Positions 24,223-31,281 of a stretch of DNA of 64,000 nt are shown piece by piece (the stretch's first letter is position 1; every line of letters starts with the position of its first letter). The translations under genes were made by a program, and so were the position numbers. The notes under the pieces were generated by a model. The model ran no database searches and had not been told where the DNA came from. It worked only from the letters and a program-made list of their open reading frames with translations. This DNA is from Actinoplanes sandaracinus (lineage in GTDB: Bacteria; Actinomycetota; Actinomycetes; Mycobacteriales; Micromonosporaceae). Location of the stretch: the NCBI RefSeq assembly GCF_030009775.1, contig NZ_JASCTH010000038.1, positions 1-64,000 on the forward strand, read 5' to 3'.

Positions 24223-27200
24223 CCGCCGCCCCCGACCACCCCACCACCCCAGCCACCGGCACCACCCCCACCACCACTCCGGACGCCGCCACTACCGCCT
24301 TCTTCGCCGCAAATCTTGATGCGCCAATAACCGGAGTAGGTGGCCAACGCACCAAAATCGCGATGGAACCGCGAGCGGCACACCAAAGCAAGCACCACGA
24401 AAACAAGCAACGCGGCACCACCAGCGACCTTGACGCGCCAACCACCGCACCCGGTGGCCAACACACCAAGATCGCCGCCGAACGACACGGTGCACACCAG
24501 GGCGAGCAGCACGAAAGCAAGAAGCGCGGCAACGCCACCGCCACTGGCGACCTTGACGCGCCAACCACCGGAACAGGTGGTCAACGCACCACGATCGCGG
24601 TGGAACGTAGCGACGCGCGTGTACACCAACGGCGCCGACGTTGGCAGCGCGGAAGCCAGGAGCGTGGAATCCGGGAAGGCCAAGATGAGCAGCGCGGCAG
24701 GCGGGTAGCTAGAGGGCCGGTCGATCCCCGGCTGTTGCGGTATGCCCGCGCCAGCCGTGGCGGCATCGCGCTGCTTTCTCTGATCGGGATCGGACAGGCT
24801 GCGGCCACGATCGCCATCGCGGTGGCACTCTGCGGAATCGTGACCGGCATGGTGGCCGGCGCGGCCGGCACAGACGGCGCGGCCGGCACACTCGGTGGCG
24901 CGGTCGGTGGAGCGCTGGGTGGAACGTTCGCTTGGGCGATCGTGCTGCTGGCGGGGGCGTTCGCCGCGCGCGCCGGGCTGGCGTGGGGCGAGCAGGTGGT
25001 GGCGCAGCGTACCGCCGCCCGGGTCACCGACGAGTTGCGGCGTTCGCTGCTGGACCGGGTGGTCGGGCGCGGCCCGGCCTGGGTGGCGTCCTACGGCGCC
25101 GGGCGGCTGACGACCGTGCTCGGCACGGGGCTTGACGCGCTGCGCCCCTGGTTCTCCGGCTACCTGCCGGCGCTGATCCTCGGCGTCCTGCTACCACCGC
25201 TCGTCGTCGTGATCATGGCGGTGGTGGATCCCGCCTCGGCGGTGGTCACGCTGGTCACGCTGCCGCTGATCCCGGTGCTCGGCGCCCTGATCGGCTGGGC
25301 CACCAAGGCCCGCGCCGAGCGGCGCTGGGCGGCGGACGCACGGTTGGCGGGTCACTTCCTCGACGTCGTGCGCGGGCTTTCCACCTTGCGGATGTACGGC
25401 CGTGCCGAACGCCAGATCGACGTCATCGCCGATCTGACCGACCGGCATCGGCGGGCGACCCTGCGGGTGCTGCGGGTGGCGTTCCTGTCGTCGACCGCTC
25501 TCGACCTGGTCGGCACCCTGTCGGTCGGGTTGATCGCGGTCCAGGCCGGCCTGCGGGTCGCGGCCGGGTCGATGGAACTCGGCCCGGCCCTGCTCGTCAT
25601 CCTGCTCGCCCCCGAGGCGTATCGCCCGCTGCGCGAGATGGCGGCCCGCTACCACGCCTCCACCGACGCGGGCGCGGTCATCGCCGACGTCGACGAGATC
25701 CTCACCGATCGGGACGGCTTCACCACCCGCGGCGCCGGGCACGCGATCACAAGCGACCGTTCCACCGGCTCGGACACCCGGATCGGCATCGCCGGCGACC
25801 GTTCCACCGGCTCGGACACCCGGATCGGCATCGCCGGCGACCGCTTCGCCAGCCAGGACGCCCGACGCGACCTCGACTACCACCACCTCGCCGACCATCG
25901 CACCCACGATGACCTCAACTACCACCACCTCACCCAAGGCGACCCCGACTTTCACCACCTCACCCACCACCGCACCCAAGGCGACGTCGGCCACCACCTC
26001 ACCGACCACAAATCCCTGGACGACCTCGACGACGATCGCCACACCCATCACCACGCCCGAGGCGAACTCGACGACCCCACCCACCACCAAGCTCGAGGCG
26101 AACTCGACGACCGCCGCTCCCGGGACCACGCCATAGACGATCTGGGTGACGACGGCCTCACCCGCACAGCCGGAACGCGACCCCGGTACGGCCGCCGCAC
26201 CGGAACCGCCCGTTTCGAGTCGGGGCTTCGCCGCCTGAGGGCGGCGCACCACGCTGGTCAGTCTCGGTCGTCAGGGGACGGCGCAGGAGTTCGGTACGAG
26301 CCTGCCGCCCTCGTATGGGACGACGAGATCGCGTGGGACCCGGACGGTCTGCTGGCCGGCGGCGCGGTCGGCTCGTCGTTCGCGTTCACCAGCGCGGCGG
26401 CCGGTCAGTGGGGCGTGCGGGCGGCCGGACTGCGAGCCCGCTACCCGGGCGCCACCGAGGACGCTCTGTCGCTGGACAGCCTGTCCGTCCGGGCAGGTGA
26501 ACTGGTCGCGCTGCGTGGCCCGTCGGGAGCGGGCAAGACGACGGCGCTGCGGGTGCTGGCCGGGCTGCATCCGGCCGAAGCGGGGGCGATCGCCGTGGGG
26601 AGCGCGTTCCACCTGCCGCAGCGGCCGGCGCTGCCGCACGCCCGTACCGTCGCCGAAGCGTTTCCGGTCGGCACCACCGCGGCGGAGGTCGACGCCGCGT
26701 TGCACACCGTGGGGCTGGCCCGCGAGGTCACCGCCGCGACGCCGCTCGGCGAGCAGGTCGCGGGTGTCTCCGCGGGCCAGCGCCAGCGGCTCGCCCTCGC
26801 TGTCCTGCTGCACCGGGCGGGGCGGGCGGTCGCCGAACGCCGCACCCGTGACACCGCGCCGGTCGTGACCCTGCTCCTCGACGAGCCGACCGCCCACCTG
26901 GACAGTGCCGCCGAACGCCTGGTCATCGACCGCCTGCGCGAGTTCGCCGCGCTGGGTTGCGCCGTTCTCGTGGTCGCCCACCGGCCGGCCCTGCTCGCCG
27001 CCGCCGACCGCATCACCCACCTGCGGCCGCCCACCGGCACCGCGCTGCCCACCGCCGTCACCCACACAGCGCGCATGCCCGAACCGCCCACCCACACGAC
27101 GCACACCTTTAAACCGTCCGTCAGCACGGTGAACACACCCCCGCCGCCCACGAACACGACGGGCAGACCCGCAACGCCCACCAACACAACGGGCGCGACC

Positions 27201-29345
27201 CCACCGCTCACCAACACGACGGACACGCCCCCGCCGCTCGCCAGCACGGCTGACACATCCGCGCCGCTCGACAGCGCGACGGACACGCCCGAAGCTCTCG
27301 TCCGCGCGGCGGGGATGCCCGGAGCTCCCGGTTGGCCGCGGGGTTTCTCCGGCGCAACCGCTGAGCCGGCCGTGGCCCCGGCTTGCCCGCCGCCGAACGC
27401 CGTCACCGCGACCGCGGGGCACGCTGGAGAGCTGGCGTCCTGGCTGATGGTTCCGGCCGTCGCCCACGCCGGAGCCGCCGTCACGCTCCCCGCCCCGGAC
27501 GACGCCGAGGACGGCCGACACGCGATGCGGGTCGCCGACCACACCGCGAGCCCGGATCGGCCTCGCACGAGCACCGCCGGCCCGGTTCGGCCCCGCGCCG
27601 GCACGACCGGCCCTGCGGGCGGAGCTCCGGACGGTACAGGCCACCCGGGCGGCGCCTCGGTGGAAGGGACGGGAAGCCGCTGGTCAGGGCGGCTGCGGAA
27701 GCCGTGGGTGGCGGCCGGGTTGGGGGCCGGGTCGTCGCTGGCCGGGATCCTGCTGACCGGGGCGGCGGCGTGGCTGCTCGTCCGGGCGTCGTCGATGCCG
27801 CCGGTGCTCAGCCTGTCCGCGGCGGTCGTCCTGGTCCGGGGCAGCGCGGTGGCCCGGCCGCTGCTGCGCTACCTGGAGCGGCTCGTCTCGCACGATGTAG
27901 CGTTCGCACGGCTCGGTGGGCGGCGGGCGAAGGTCTATGCGGACCTGATCCCGCACGTCCCGGGCCCGGGGCTGCACCGGCGAGGCGACCTGCTCACCCG
28001 TCTGGTGGACGACGTGGACGCGACCACCGACGGGCTGCTGCGAGGACGGCTTCCGGCCGTGTCCGCCGCCGTCACCGCCGGGGTCTGCCTGGTCGTGGTG
28101 GCCGGGACAGCGCCGGCGGTCGCGGTTCCGCTCACGGTCGGGCTGCTGGTCGCGGGAGTGCTCGCACCGGCGGTCGCGGCGTGGCAGGCGGCGCGGCAGG
28201 AGGCGGCCACCGGTGTGGCGCGGGCCGCGCTGCGGGACGCCGTCGTCGAGACGGTCGACGGGGTCGAGGAGTTGGCCGGTGGGGGCGGTCGTCCGGGCGT
28301 ACCCCCGGAGAGGAGCCGGACTCTCGCGAACCTGGAGGCGCGGGCGGCGAGGGAGGCCGGACTGGCGTCGGCGATCGCCCACCTGGGGTGGGGCGTGGCG
28401 GCCGCCGGGGCGGCGGTCGTGCTGGTGCGCGGTGGCCTGCCGGCGGAGTGGAGCGCGGTGCTGCTGCTCGGCGTGATCGTGCTCGGGGAGACGGTCGTCG
28501 CCTTGCCGGAGGCGGCGATCGCCCGGCGGCGGGCCGCCGGAGCCGAGCGGCGGGTGGCCACCCTCACCACGGACCGTTCACCGGCGATCCGGCGGCCCGG
28601 CCACGGCGCCGCCGGCCCAGCGGAAGTCCGGCGGCCAGACCACGACGCCACCTCAGCGGACGGCCGGCGGGCAGGTCACCGCAGCGACGACCGGGCCAGC
28701 GCCGCGGCTCGCGTGCGAGGTGGGGGCAGCGGTGCGGTGGTGGCCTGCGGGCTGACGGCGGGATGGGACCCGGGAAGGACGCCCGTGCTGGACGGGCTGG
28801 AACTGCGGCTGCCGGCCGGCTCGCGGACGGCGATCATGGGGCGGTCGGGTTGCGGGAAGTCGACGCTCGCCGCCGTGCTCGCCGGGCTGTTGACGCCGCG
28901 GGCCGGAACCGTCGAGGTCAGCGGGACCGCGGTGCTCGTCGGGGAGGAGACGGGGCACGTGTTCGCGTCGACCGTACGAGAGAATCTGCGTCTCGCCGCG
29001 CCCGCCGCAACCGACCCGCAGCTTCTGGCGGTCCTGCGCCGGGTCGGTCTGGACGGGATGGACCTGGAAACCTGGCTGGGCACCGGCGGCAGCACCGTCT
29101 CCGGTGGTCAGCGGCGGCGGCTGGCGACCGCGCGGGCTCTGCTCGCCGATCCGGCGCTGCTGATCCTGGACGAGCCGACCGAGGGCATCGACGAGGCGGG
29201 AGCGCGGGAGCTGATGGCGGACCTGCTGGACGCGGCGTCCGGTCGTACCGTGCTGGTCCTCGCGCATCGCGCGGAGGGTCTCGACCTGGTGGACCGGGTG
29301 CTCGATCTGGAGAAGGGCCGCCTGGAGGACCGGGCGTCGCGGTGA
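24219..29345 (+). CDS. cydDC: CydDC fusion ABC exporter with large low-complexity insertions
   Basis: A single 1,708-residue polypeptide carrying both halves of the thiol/haem-linked exporter needed for cytochrome bd assembly. The CydD half has a membrane domain (about 168-490) and ATPase with Walker A GPSGAGKT (767-774), signature VSAGQRQR and Walker B LLLDEPTAHLD. The CydC half has a membrane domain (about 1156-1440) and ATPase with GRSGCGKS (1541-1548), VSGGQRRR and LILDEPTEGID. Actinobacterial fusions are usually nearer 1,150 residues. The excess is in four low-complexity tracts: an N-terminal extension with three copies of LDAPxTxxGGQxTxIA; an insertion of about 215 residues between CydD membrane domain and ATPase, rich in His and Asp; a Thr/Pro linker (about 940-1155); and a shorter linker before the second ATPase. 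All ATPase motifs are intact, so it is probably functional. Confidence 0.93.
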   Translation: MTAAPDHPTTPATGTTPTTTPDAATTAFFAANLDAPITGVGGQRTKIAMEPRAAHQSKHHENKQRGTTSDLDAPTTAPGGQHTKIAAERHGAHQGEQHESKKRGNATATGDLDAPTTGTGGQRTTIAVERSDARVHQRRRRWQRGSQERGIREGQDEQRGRRVARGPVDPRLLRYARASRGGIALLSLIGIGQAAATIAIAVALCGIVTGMVAGAAGTDGAAGTLGGAVGGALGGTFAWAIVLLAGAFAARAGLAWGEQVVAQRTAARVTDELRRSLLDRVVGRGPAWVASYGAGRLTTVLGTGLDALRPWFSGYLPALILGVLLPPLVVVIMAVVDPASAVVTLVTLPLIPVLGALIGWATKARAERRWAADARLAGHFLDVVRGLSTLRMYGRAERQIDVIADLTDRHRRATLRVLRVAFLSSTALDLVGTLSVGLIAVQAGLRVAAGSMELGPALLVILLAPEAYRPLREMAARYHASTDAGAVIADVDEILTDRDGFTTRGAGHAITSDRSTGSDTRIGIAGDRSTGSDTRIGIAGDRFASQDARRDLDYHHLADHRTHDDLNYHHLTQGDPDFHHLTHHRTQGDVGHHLTDHKSLDDLDDDRHTHHHARGELDDPTHHQARGELDDRRSRDHAIDDLGDDGLTRTAGTRPRYGRRTGTARFESGLRRLRAAHHAGQSRSSGDGAGVRYEPAALVWDDEIAWDPDGLLAGGAVGSSFAFTSAAAGQWGVRAAGLRARYPGATEDALSLDSLSVRAGELVALRGPSGAGKTTALRVLAGLHPAEAGAIAVGSAFHLPQRPALPHARTVAEAFPVGTTAAEVDAALHTVGLAREVTAATPLGEQVAGVSAGQRQRLALAVLLHRAGRAVAERRTRDTAPVVTLLLDEPTAHLDSAAERLVIDRLREFAALGCAVLVVAHRPALLAAADRITHLRPPTGTALPTAVTHTARMPEPPTHTTHTFKPSVSTVNTPPPPTNTTGRPATPTNTTGATPPLTNTTDTPPPLASTADTSAPLDSATDTPEALVRAAGMPGAPGWPRGFSGATAEPAVAPACPPPNAVTATAGHAGELASWLMVPAVAHAGAAVTLPAPDDAEDGRHAMRVADHTASPDRPRTSTAGPVRPRAGTTGPAGGAPDGTGHPGGASVEGTGSRWSGRLRKPWVAAGLGAGSSLAGILLTGAAAWLLVRASSMPPVLSLSAAVVLVRGSAVARPLLRYLERLVSHDVAFARLGGRRAKVYADLIPHVPGPGLHRRGDLLTRLVDDVDATTDGLLRGRLPAVSAAVTAGVCLVVVAGTAPAVAVPLTVGLLVAGVLAPAVAAWQAARQEAATGVARAALRDAVVETVDGVEELAGGGGRPGVPPERSRTLANLEARAAREAGLASAIAHLGWGVAAAGAAVVLVRGGLPAEWSAVLLLGVIVLGETVVALPEAAIARRRAAGAERRVATLTTDRSPAIRRPGHGAAGPAEVRRPDHDATSADGRRAGHRSDDRASAAARVRGGGSGAVVACGLTAGWDPGRTPVLDGLELRLPAGSRTAIMGRSGCGKSTLAAVLAGLLTPRAGTVEVSGTAVLVGEETGHVFASTVRENLRLAAPAATDPQLLAVLRRVGLDGMDLETWLGTGGSTVSGGQRRRLATARALLADPALLILDEPTEGIDEAGARELMADLLDAASGRTVLVLAHRAEGLDLVDRVLDLEKGRLEDRASR
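24315..24608 (+). repeat. Three 57-bp repeat copies in the 5' end of cydDC
   Basis: Related 57-bp units start CTTGAYGCGCCAAYMACCG at 24315-24371, 24429-24485 and 24552-24608, with spacings of 114 and 123 bp, both multiples of three. Copy 1 is richer in A and T than its surroundings (AAT, ATA, AAA codons). The spacers between the units also resemble each other, so the true period is about 38-41 codons. Confidence 0.8.
25755..25838 (+). repeat. 42-bp tandem repeat inside cydDC
   Basis: The 42-bp unit encoding DRSTGSDTRIGIAG is repeated at 25755-25796 and 25797-25838 with identical DNA. It marks the beginning of the insertion between the CydD membrane domain and its ATPase domain. Perfect identity implies recent expansion. 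Confidence 0.88.
25861..26118 (+). repeat. His/Asp-rich degenerate repeats inside cydDC
   Basis: Codons here give recurring DLxYHHL, THHRTQGD and HHxARGELDD blocks (for example DLDYHHLADHRTHDDLNYHH), mostly CAC and GAC. The DNA is a degenerate short-period satellite built on CACCACCTC and GGCGAACTCGACGAC. The resulting stretch, about 85 residues, would be cytoplasmic and could bind metal, although composition drift is an equally good explanation. Confidence 0.75.
27100..27300 (+). repeat. Thr/Pro-rich degenerate repeats in the CydD-CydC linker
   Basis: Repeats of CCACCAACACRACGGRC-like DNA encode TNTTG, TNTTDTPPPL, ASTADTSAPL and DSATDTPEAL blocks with a period of roughly 30-36 bp. They make a flexible Thr/Pro linker joining the two half-transporters, far longer than needed to span them. 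Confidence 0.7.
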
Positions 29346-29375
29346 CCGGCTGCCGGAAATCGCTAGGCTGCCCGG

Positions 29376-29702
29376 ATGGTCCGGGACGAGCTGCTGCGGC
29401 TGCGCGCGAGCGCGGAGGCCGAGGCGGCGACGCTGGCGCGGGATCTGGAGGCGTTGTTCGCCGCGTCGCGGGACTCGAACGCCGACGACGAACACGACCC
29501 GGAGGGCGCCACCATCGGGTTCGAACGCGCCCAGTTGACCGCGCTGCTGGCCGCCGCGCGGGAGCGGATCTCCGAAGTCGACGACGCGCTGCGCCGGGTG
29601 GACGCGGCGGCCTACGGCATTTGCGAAGGATGTGGGCAGCCGATCGCCGAGGAGCGGCTCGCCGCTCGCCCGTTCGCCCGCCGCTGCGTGGCATGCGCGT
29701 AG
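29376..29702 (+). CDS. DksA/TraR-type C4 zinc-finger protein
   Basis: A 108-residue protein: a helical coiled-coil hairpin (about 1-75) with DDEHDPEGATIGFERAQL and a C-terminal zinc finger CEGCGQPI...RRCVACA with all four cysteines. Actinobacterial members resemble RbpA-independent DksA/TraR proteins that reach into the RNA polymerase secondary channel, but their exact role is not settled. It starts 30 bp after cydDC and might be read from the same transcript. Confidence 0.9.
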   Translation: MVRDELLRLRASAEAEAATLARDLEALFAASRDSNADDEHDPEGATIGFERAQLTALLAAARERISEVDDALRRVDAAAYGICEGCGQPIAEERLAARPFARRCVACA

Positions 29703-29807
29703 CGCGCCGCCGGCTCTTCGCTCTGACGACGTAGATGTGCGGAATACCGGATCGATCGAAGGCCCAAAAGCCTTAGATAGGGGGAATACAGCCTTAAAGG
29801 TGGGGAA

Positions 29808-30599
29808 ATGAATAAACCACGTGTCACCGTGCCCGCGCTCGTAGTACTGGCAACACTCGTCGCGAACTCGTCATGGCTGCTCGACGGCCGCCCCGCAGCC
29901 GCCTCGGCCGGCGCCCCGACGGACTCGGCGGCCACCGACCCGCTCCGGGAGAGCGTGTCGGTCACCGGGACCGGTGAGGTCGCCGGCGAGCCGGACACAC
30001 TGATCGCGAACTTCGCGGTGGAGACCAGCGCGTCCACCGTCGGTGAGGCCGTGAGCAAGGCCAATGTGGCGGCGGCCCGGATGGGTGACGCGCTCGCCGG
30101 CGCCGGGGTGGTCAGGGCCGACCTTCAGACGCAGAACGTCACCATCACCTCGCGACAGAACGACGACGAGAAGATCATCGGGTACGGCGTGAGCCAAGGT
30201 CTCACGGCGACGATCCGGGACCTGCCGCGCGCCGGGGCGATCATGTCCGCGGGCATCACGGCGGGCGGTGACGCGGCCCGGCTCAACGATGTGTCGTTCG
30301 CGATCGAGGACGACACCGCGCTGCTCGCCGAAGCACGTAAGAAGGCGTTCGCTGATGCCCGCGGCAAGGCCGCACTGTATGCCCGCGAGGCGGGCCGGCC
30401 GCTCGGCCGGGTCGTCAAGGTCAGCGAGGAGACTCCCCGATTCTTCGGGGGGCAGGGCGAGCACAACAAGATGGCGATGGCGGACTTCACGGTCCCGATC
30501 GAGCCGGGCCGGCAGCGGCTGACGGTGACGGTCACCGTGGAGTGGGCCTTCGGCCTTCCGCCGGCCTCACGAAGCCTCGGCCTCGCATCGTCGAGGTGA
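29808..30599 (+). CDS. Secreted SIMPL-domain (DUF541) protein
   Basis: A 263-residue exported protein. The signal peptide covers residues 1-30. The SIMPL domain follows, with VTGTGEVAGEPDTLIANFAV at its start, VVRADLQTQNVTI in the middle, and AFADARGKAALYAREAGRPLG then PGRQRLTVTVTVEWAF at the end. These proteins (BP26/OMP28 type) form oligomeric channel-like rings in other bacteria; the function is unknown in actinomycetes. ATG 29808 follows AAAGGTGGGG. No partner is evident. Confidence 0.9.
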   Translation: MNKPRVTVPALVVLATLVANSSWLLDGRPAAASAGAPTDSAATDPLRESVSVTGTGEVAGEPDTLIANFAVETSASTVGEAVSKANVAAARMGDALAGAGVVRADLQTQNVTITSRQNDDEKIIGYGVSQGLTATIRDLPRAGAIMSAGITAGGDAARLNDVSFAIEDDTALLAEARKKAFADARGKAALYAREAGRPLGRVVKVSEETPRFFGGQGEHNKMAMADFTVPIEPGRQRLTVTVTVEWAFGLPPASRSLGLASSR

Positions 30600-30644
30600 G
30601 GGCGCACCCACCGGTATGGCCCTAAAAAGGAAGAATATCGGATT

Positions 30645-30658
30645 GGACCGATCGGTCC
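30645..30658. promoter_or_regulatory. TetR operator palindrome
   Basis: GGACCGATCGGTCC is a perfect 14-bp palindrome 15 bp upstream of the tetR start codon, next to AT-rich sequence that probably holds the promoter. Autorepression is the likely use. Confidence 0.82.
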
Positions 30659-30673
30659 TTTAAGGTGGGCATC

Positions 30674-31222
30674 ATGGCACGGACGCCCGCACCCGGCACA
30701 CGGGACACCATCCTGACCGCGGCCGCCGGGCTCTTCTACGAGCACGGCGTCCGCGCCGTCGGCATGGCCCAGGTGGTCGAGGCCGCCGGGTGCGGCAAGA
30801 ATCTGCTCTACAAGCATTTTCCCAGCAAAGCCGAGCTGGCGGCGGCGTATCTCACGCTTTCCCGCCGGGAGTGGGAACGCTCGGTGACCGAGGCGCTGCG
30901 CTGGTCGGCCGACCCGGCCGAGCGACTGATCTCGCTGGTCACCGAGGTCGCCGAGAGCGTCCAGCGGCCCGGGTACCGCGGCTGCCCCTTCCGTAATTAC
31001 CTGACCGAGTTCCCCGGCGAGACCGACGAGCCGGCCCGCGTCGCCGAGGCCTATCTGGCCGACAGCCGCGCCCAGGTGAACCGGCTGGTCACCGGCGCCG
31101 GCGGGAGCGGGTTGCTGGCCGACCGGATCTGGCTCGTCGTCAACGGCCTTTACTCCGCGGAGCCGGCGCAGGCGCAGGTCGCCGTCGACTGGATCACCGA
31201 GCTGGTGCGCGGAGACGCCTGA
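30674..31222 (+). CDS. TetR-family transcriptional regulator
   Basis: A 182-residue repressor. The N-terminal helix-turn-helix is TAAAGLFYEHGVRAVGMAQV followed by VEAAGCGKNLLYKHFPSKAE; the C-terminal part has the TetR_C pattern with CPFRNYLTEFPG, seen in regulators of the YcdC/LfrR-like group. ATG 30674 follows AAGGTGGG; a GTG at 30665 is an alternative. No divergent target gene lies upstream, so besides autoregulation through the palindrome its regulon is elsewhere. Confidence 0.92.
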   Translation: MARTPAPGTRDTILTAAAGLFYEHGVRAVGMAQVVEAAGCGKNLLYKHFPSKAELAAAYLTLSRREWERSVTEALRWSADPAERLISLVTEVAESVQRPGYRGCPFRNYLTEFPGETDEPARVAEAYLADSRAQVNRLVTGAGGSGLLADRIWLVVNGLYSAEPAQAQVAVDWITELVRGDA

Positions 31223-31247
31223 GCCGCGCGTCGCCGTGGGCGCCGCG

Positions 31248-31273
31248 GGGTGGGAGTCCGAGGACTCCCACCC
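31248..31273. terminator. Perfect bidirectional hairpin terminator
   Basis: GGGTGGGAGTCC and GGACTCCCACCC form a perfect 12-bp stem with the loop GA, between the convergent tetR (ends 31222) and DUF1996 (ends 31282) genes. Confidence 0.85.
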
Positions 31274-31281
31274 GTACGGCG

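Noticed and set aside
24174..24683. 169-codon minus-strand frame with repeated WRVKVA and hydrophobic segments
   Set aside because: Tempting because it looks like a repeated membrane protein, but it has no ribosome site, lies wholly inside cydDC and more likely reflects a repeat element; kept as an observation about the repeats rather than a gene.
25731..26260. Repeats in cydDC considered as a CRISPR-like array
   Set aside because: Units are coding, in frame, of uneven length and without unique spacers of constant size; no cas genes are present.
27383..29734. 783-codon plus-strand frame overlapping cydDC
   Set aside because: An alternative frame of the cydDC gene with Arg/Gly-rich nonsense; the ABC motifs are in the other frame.
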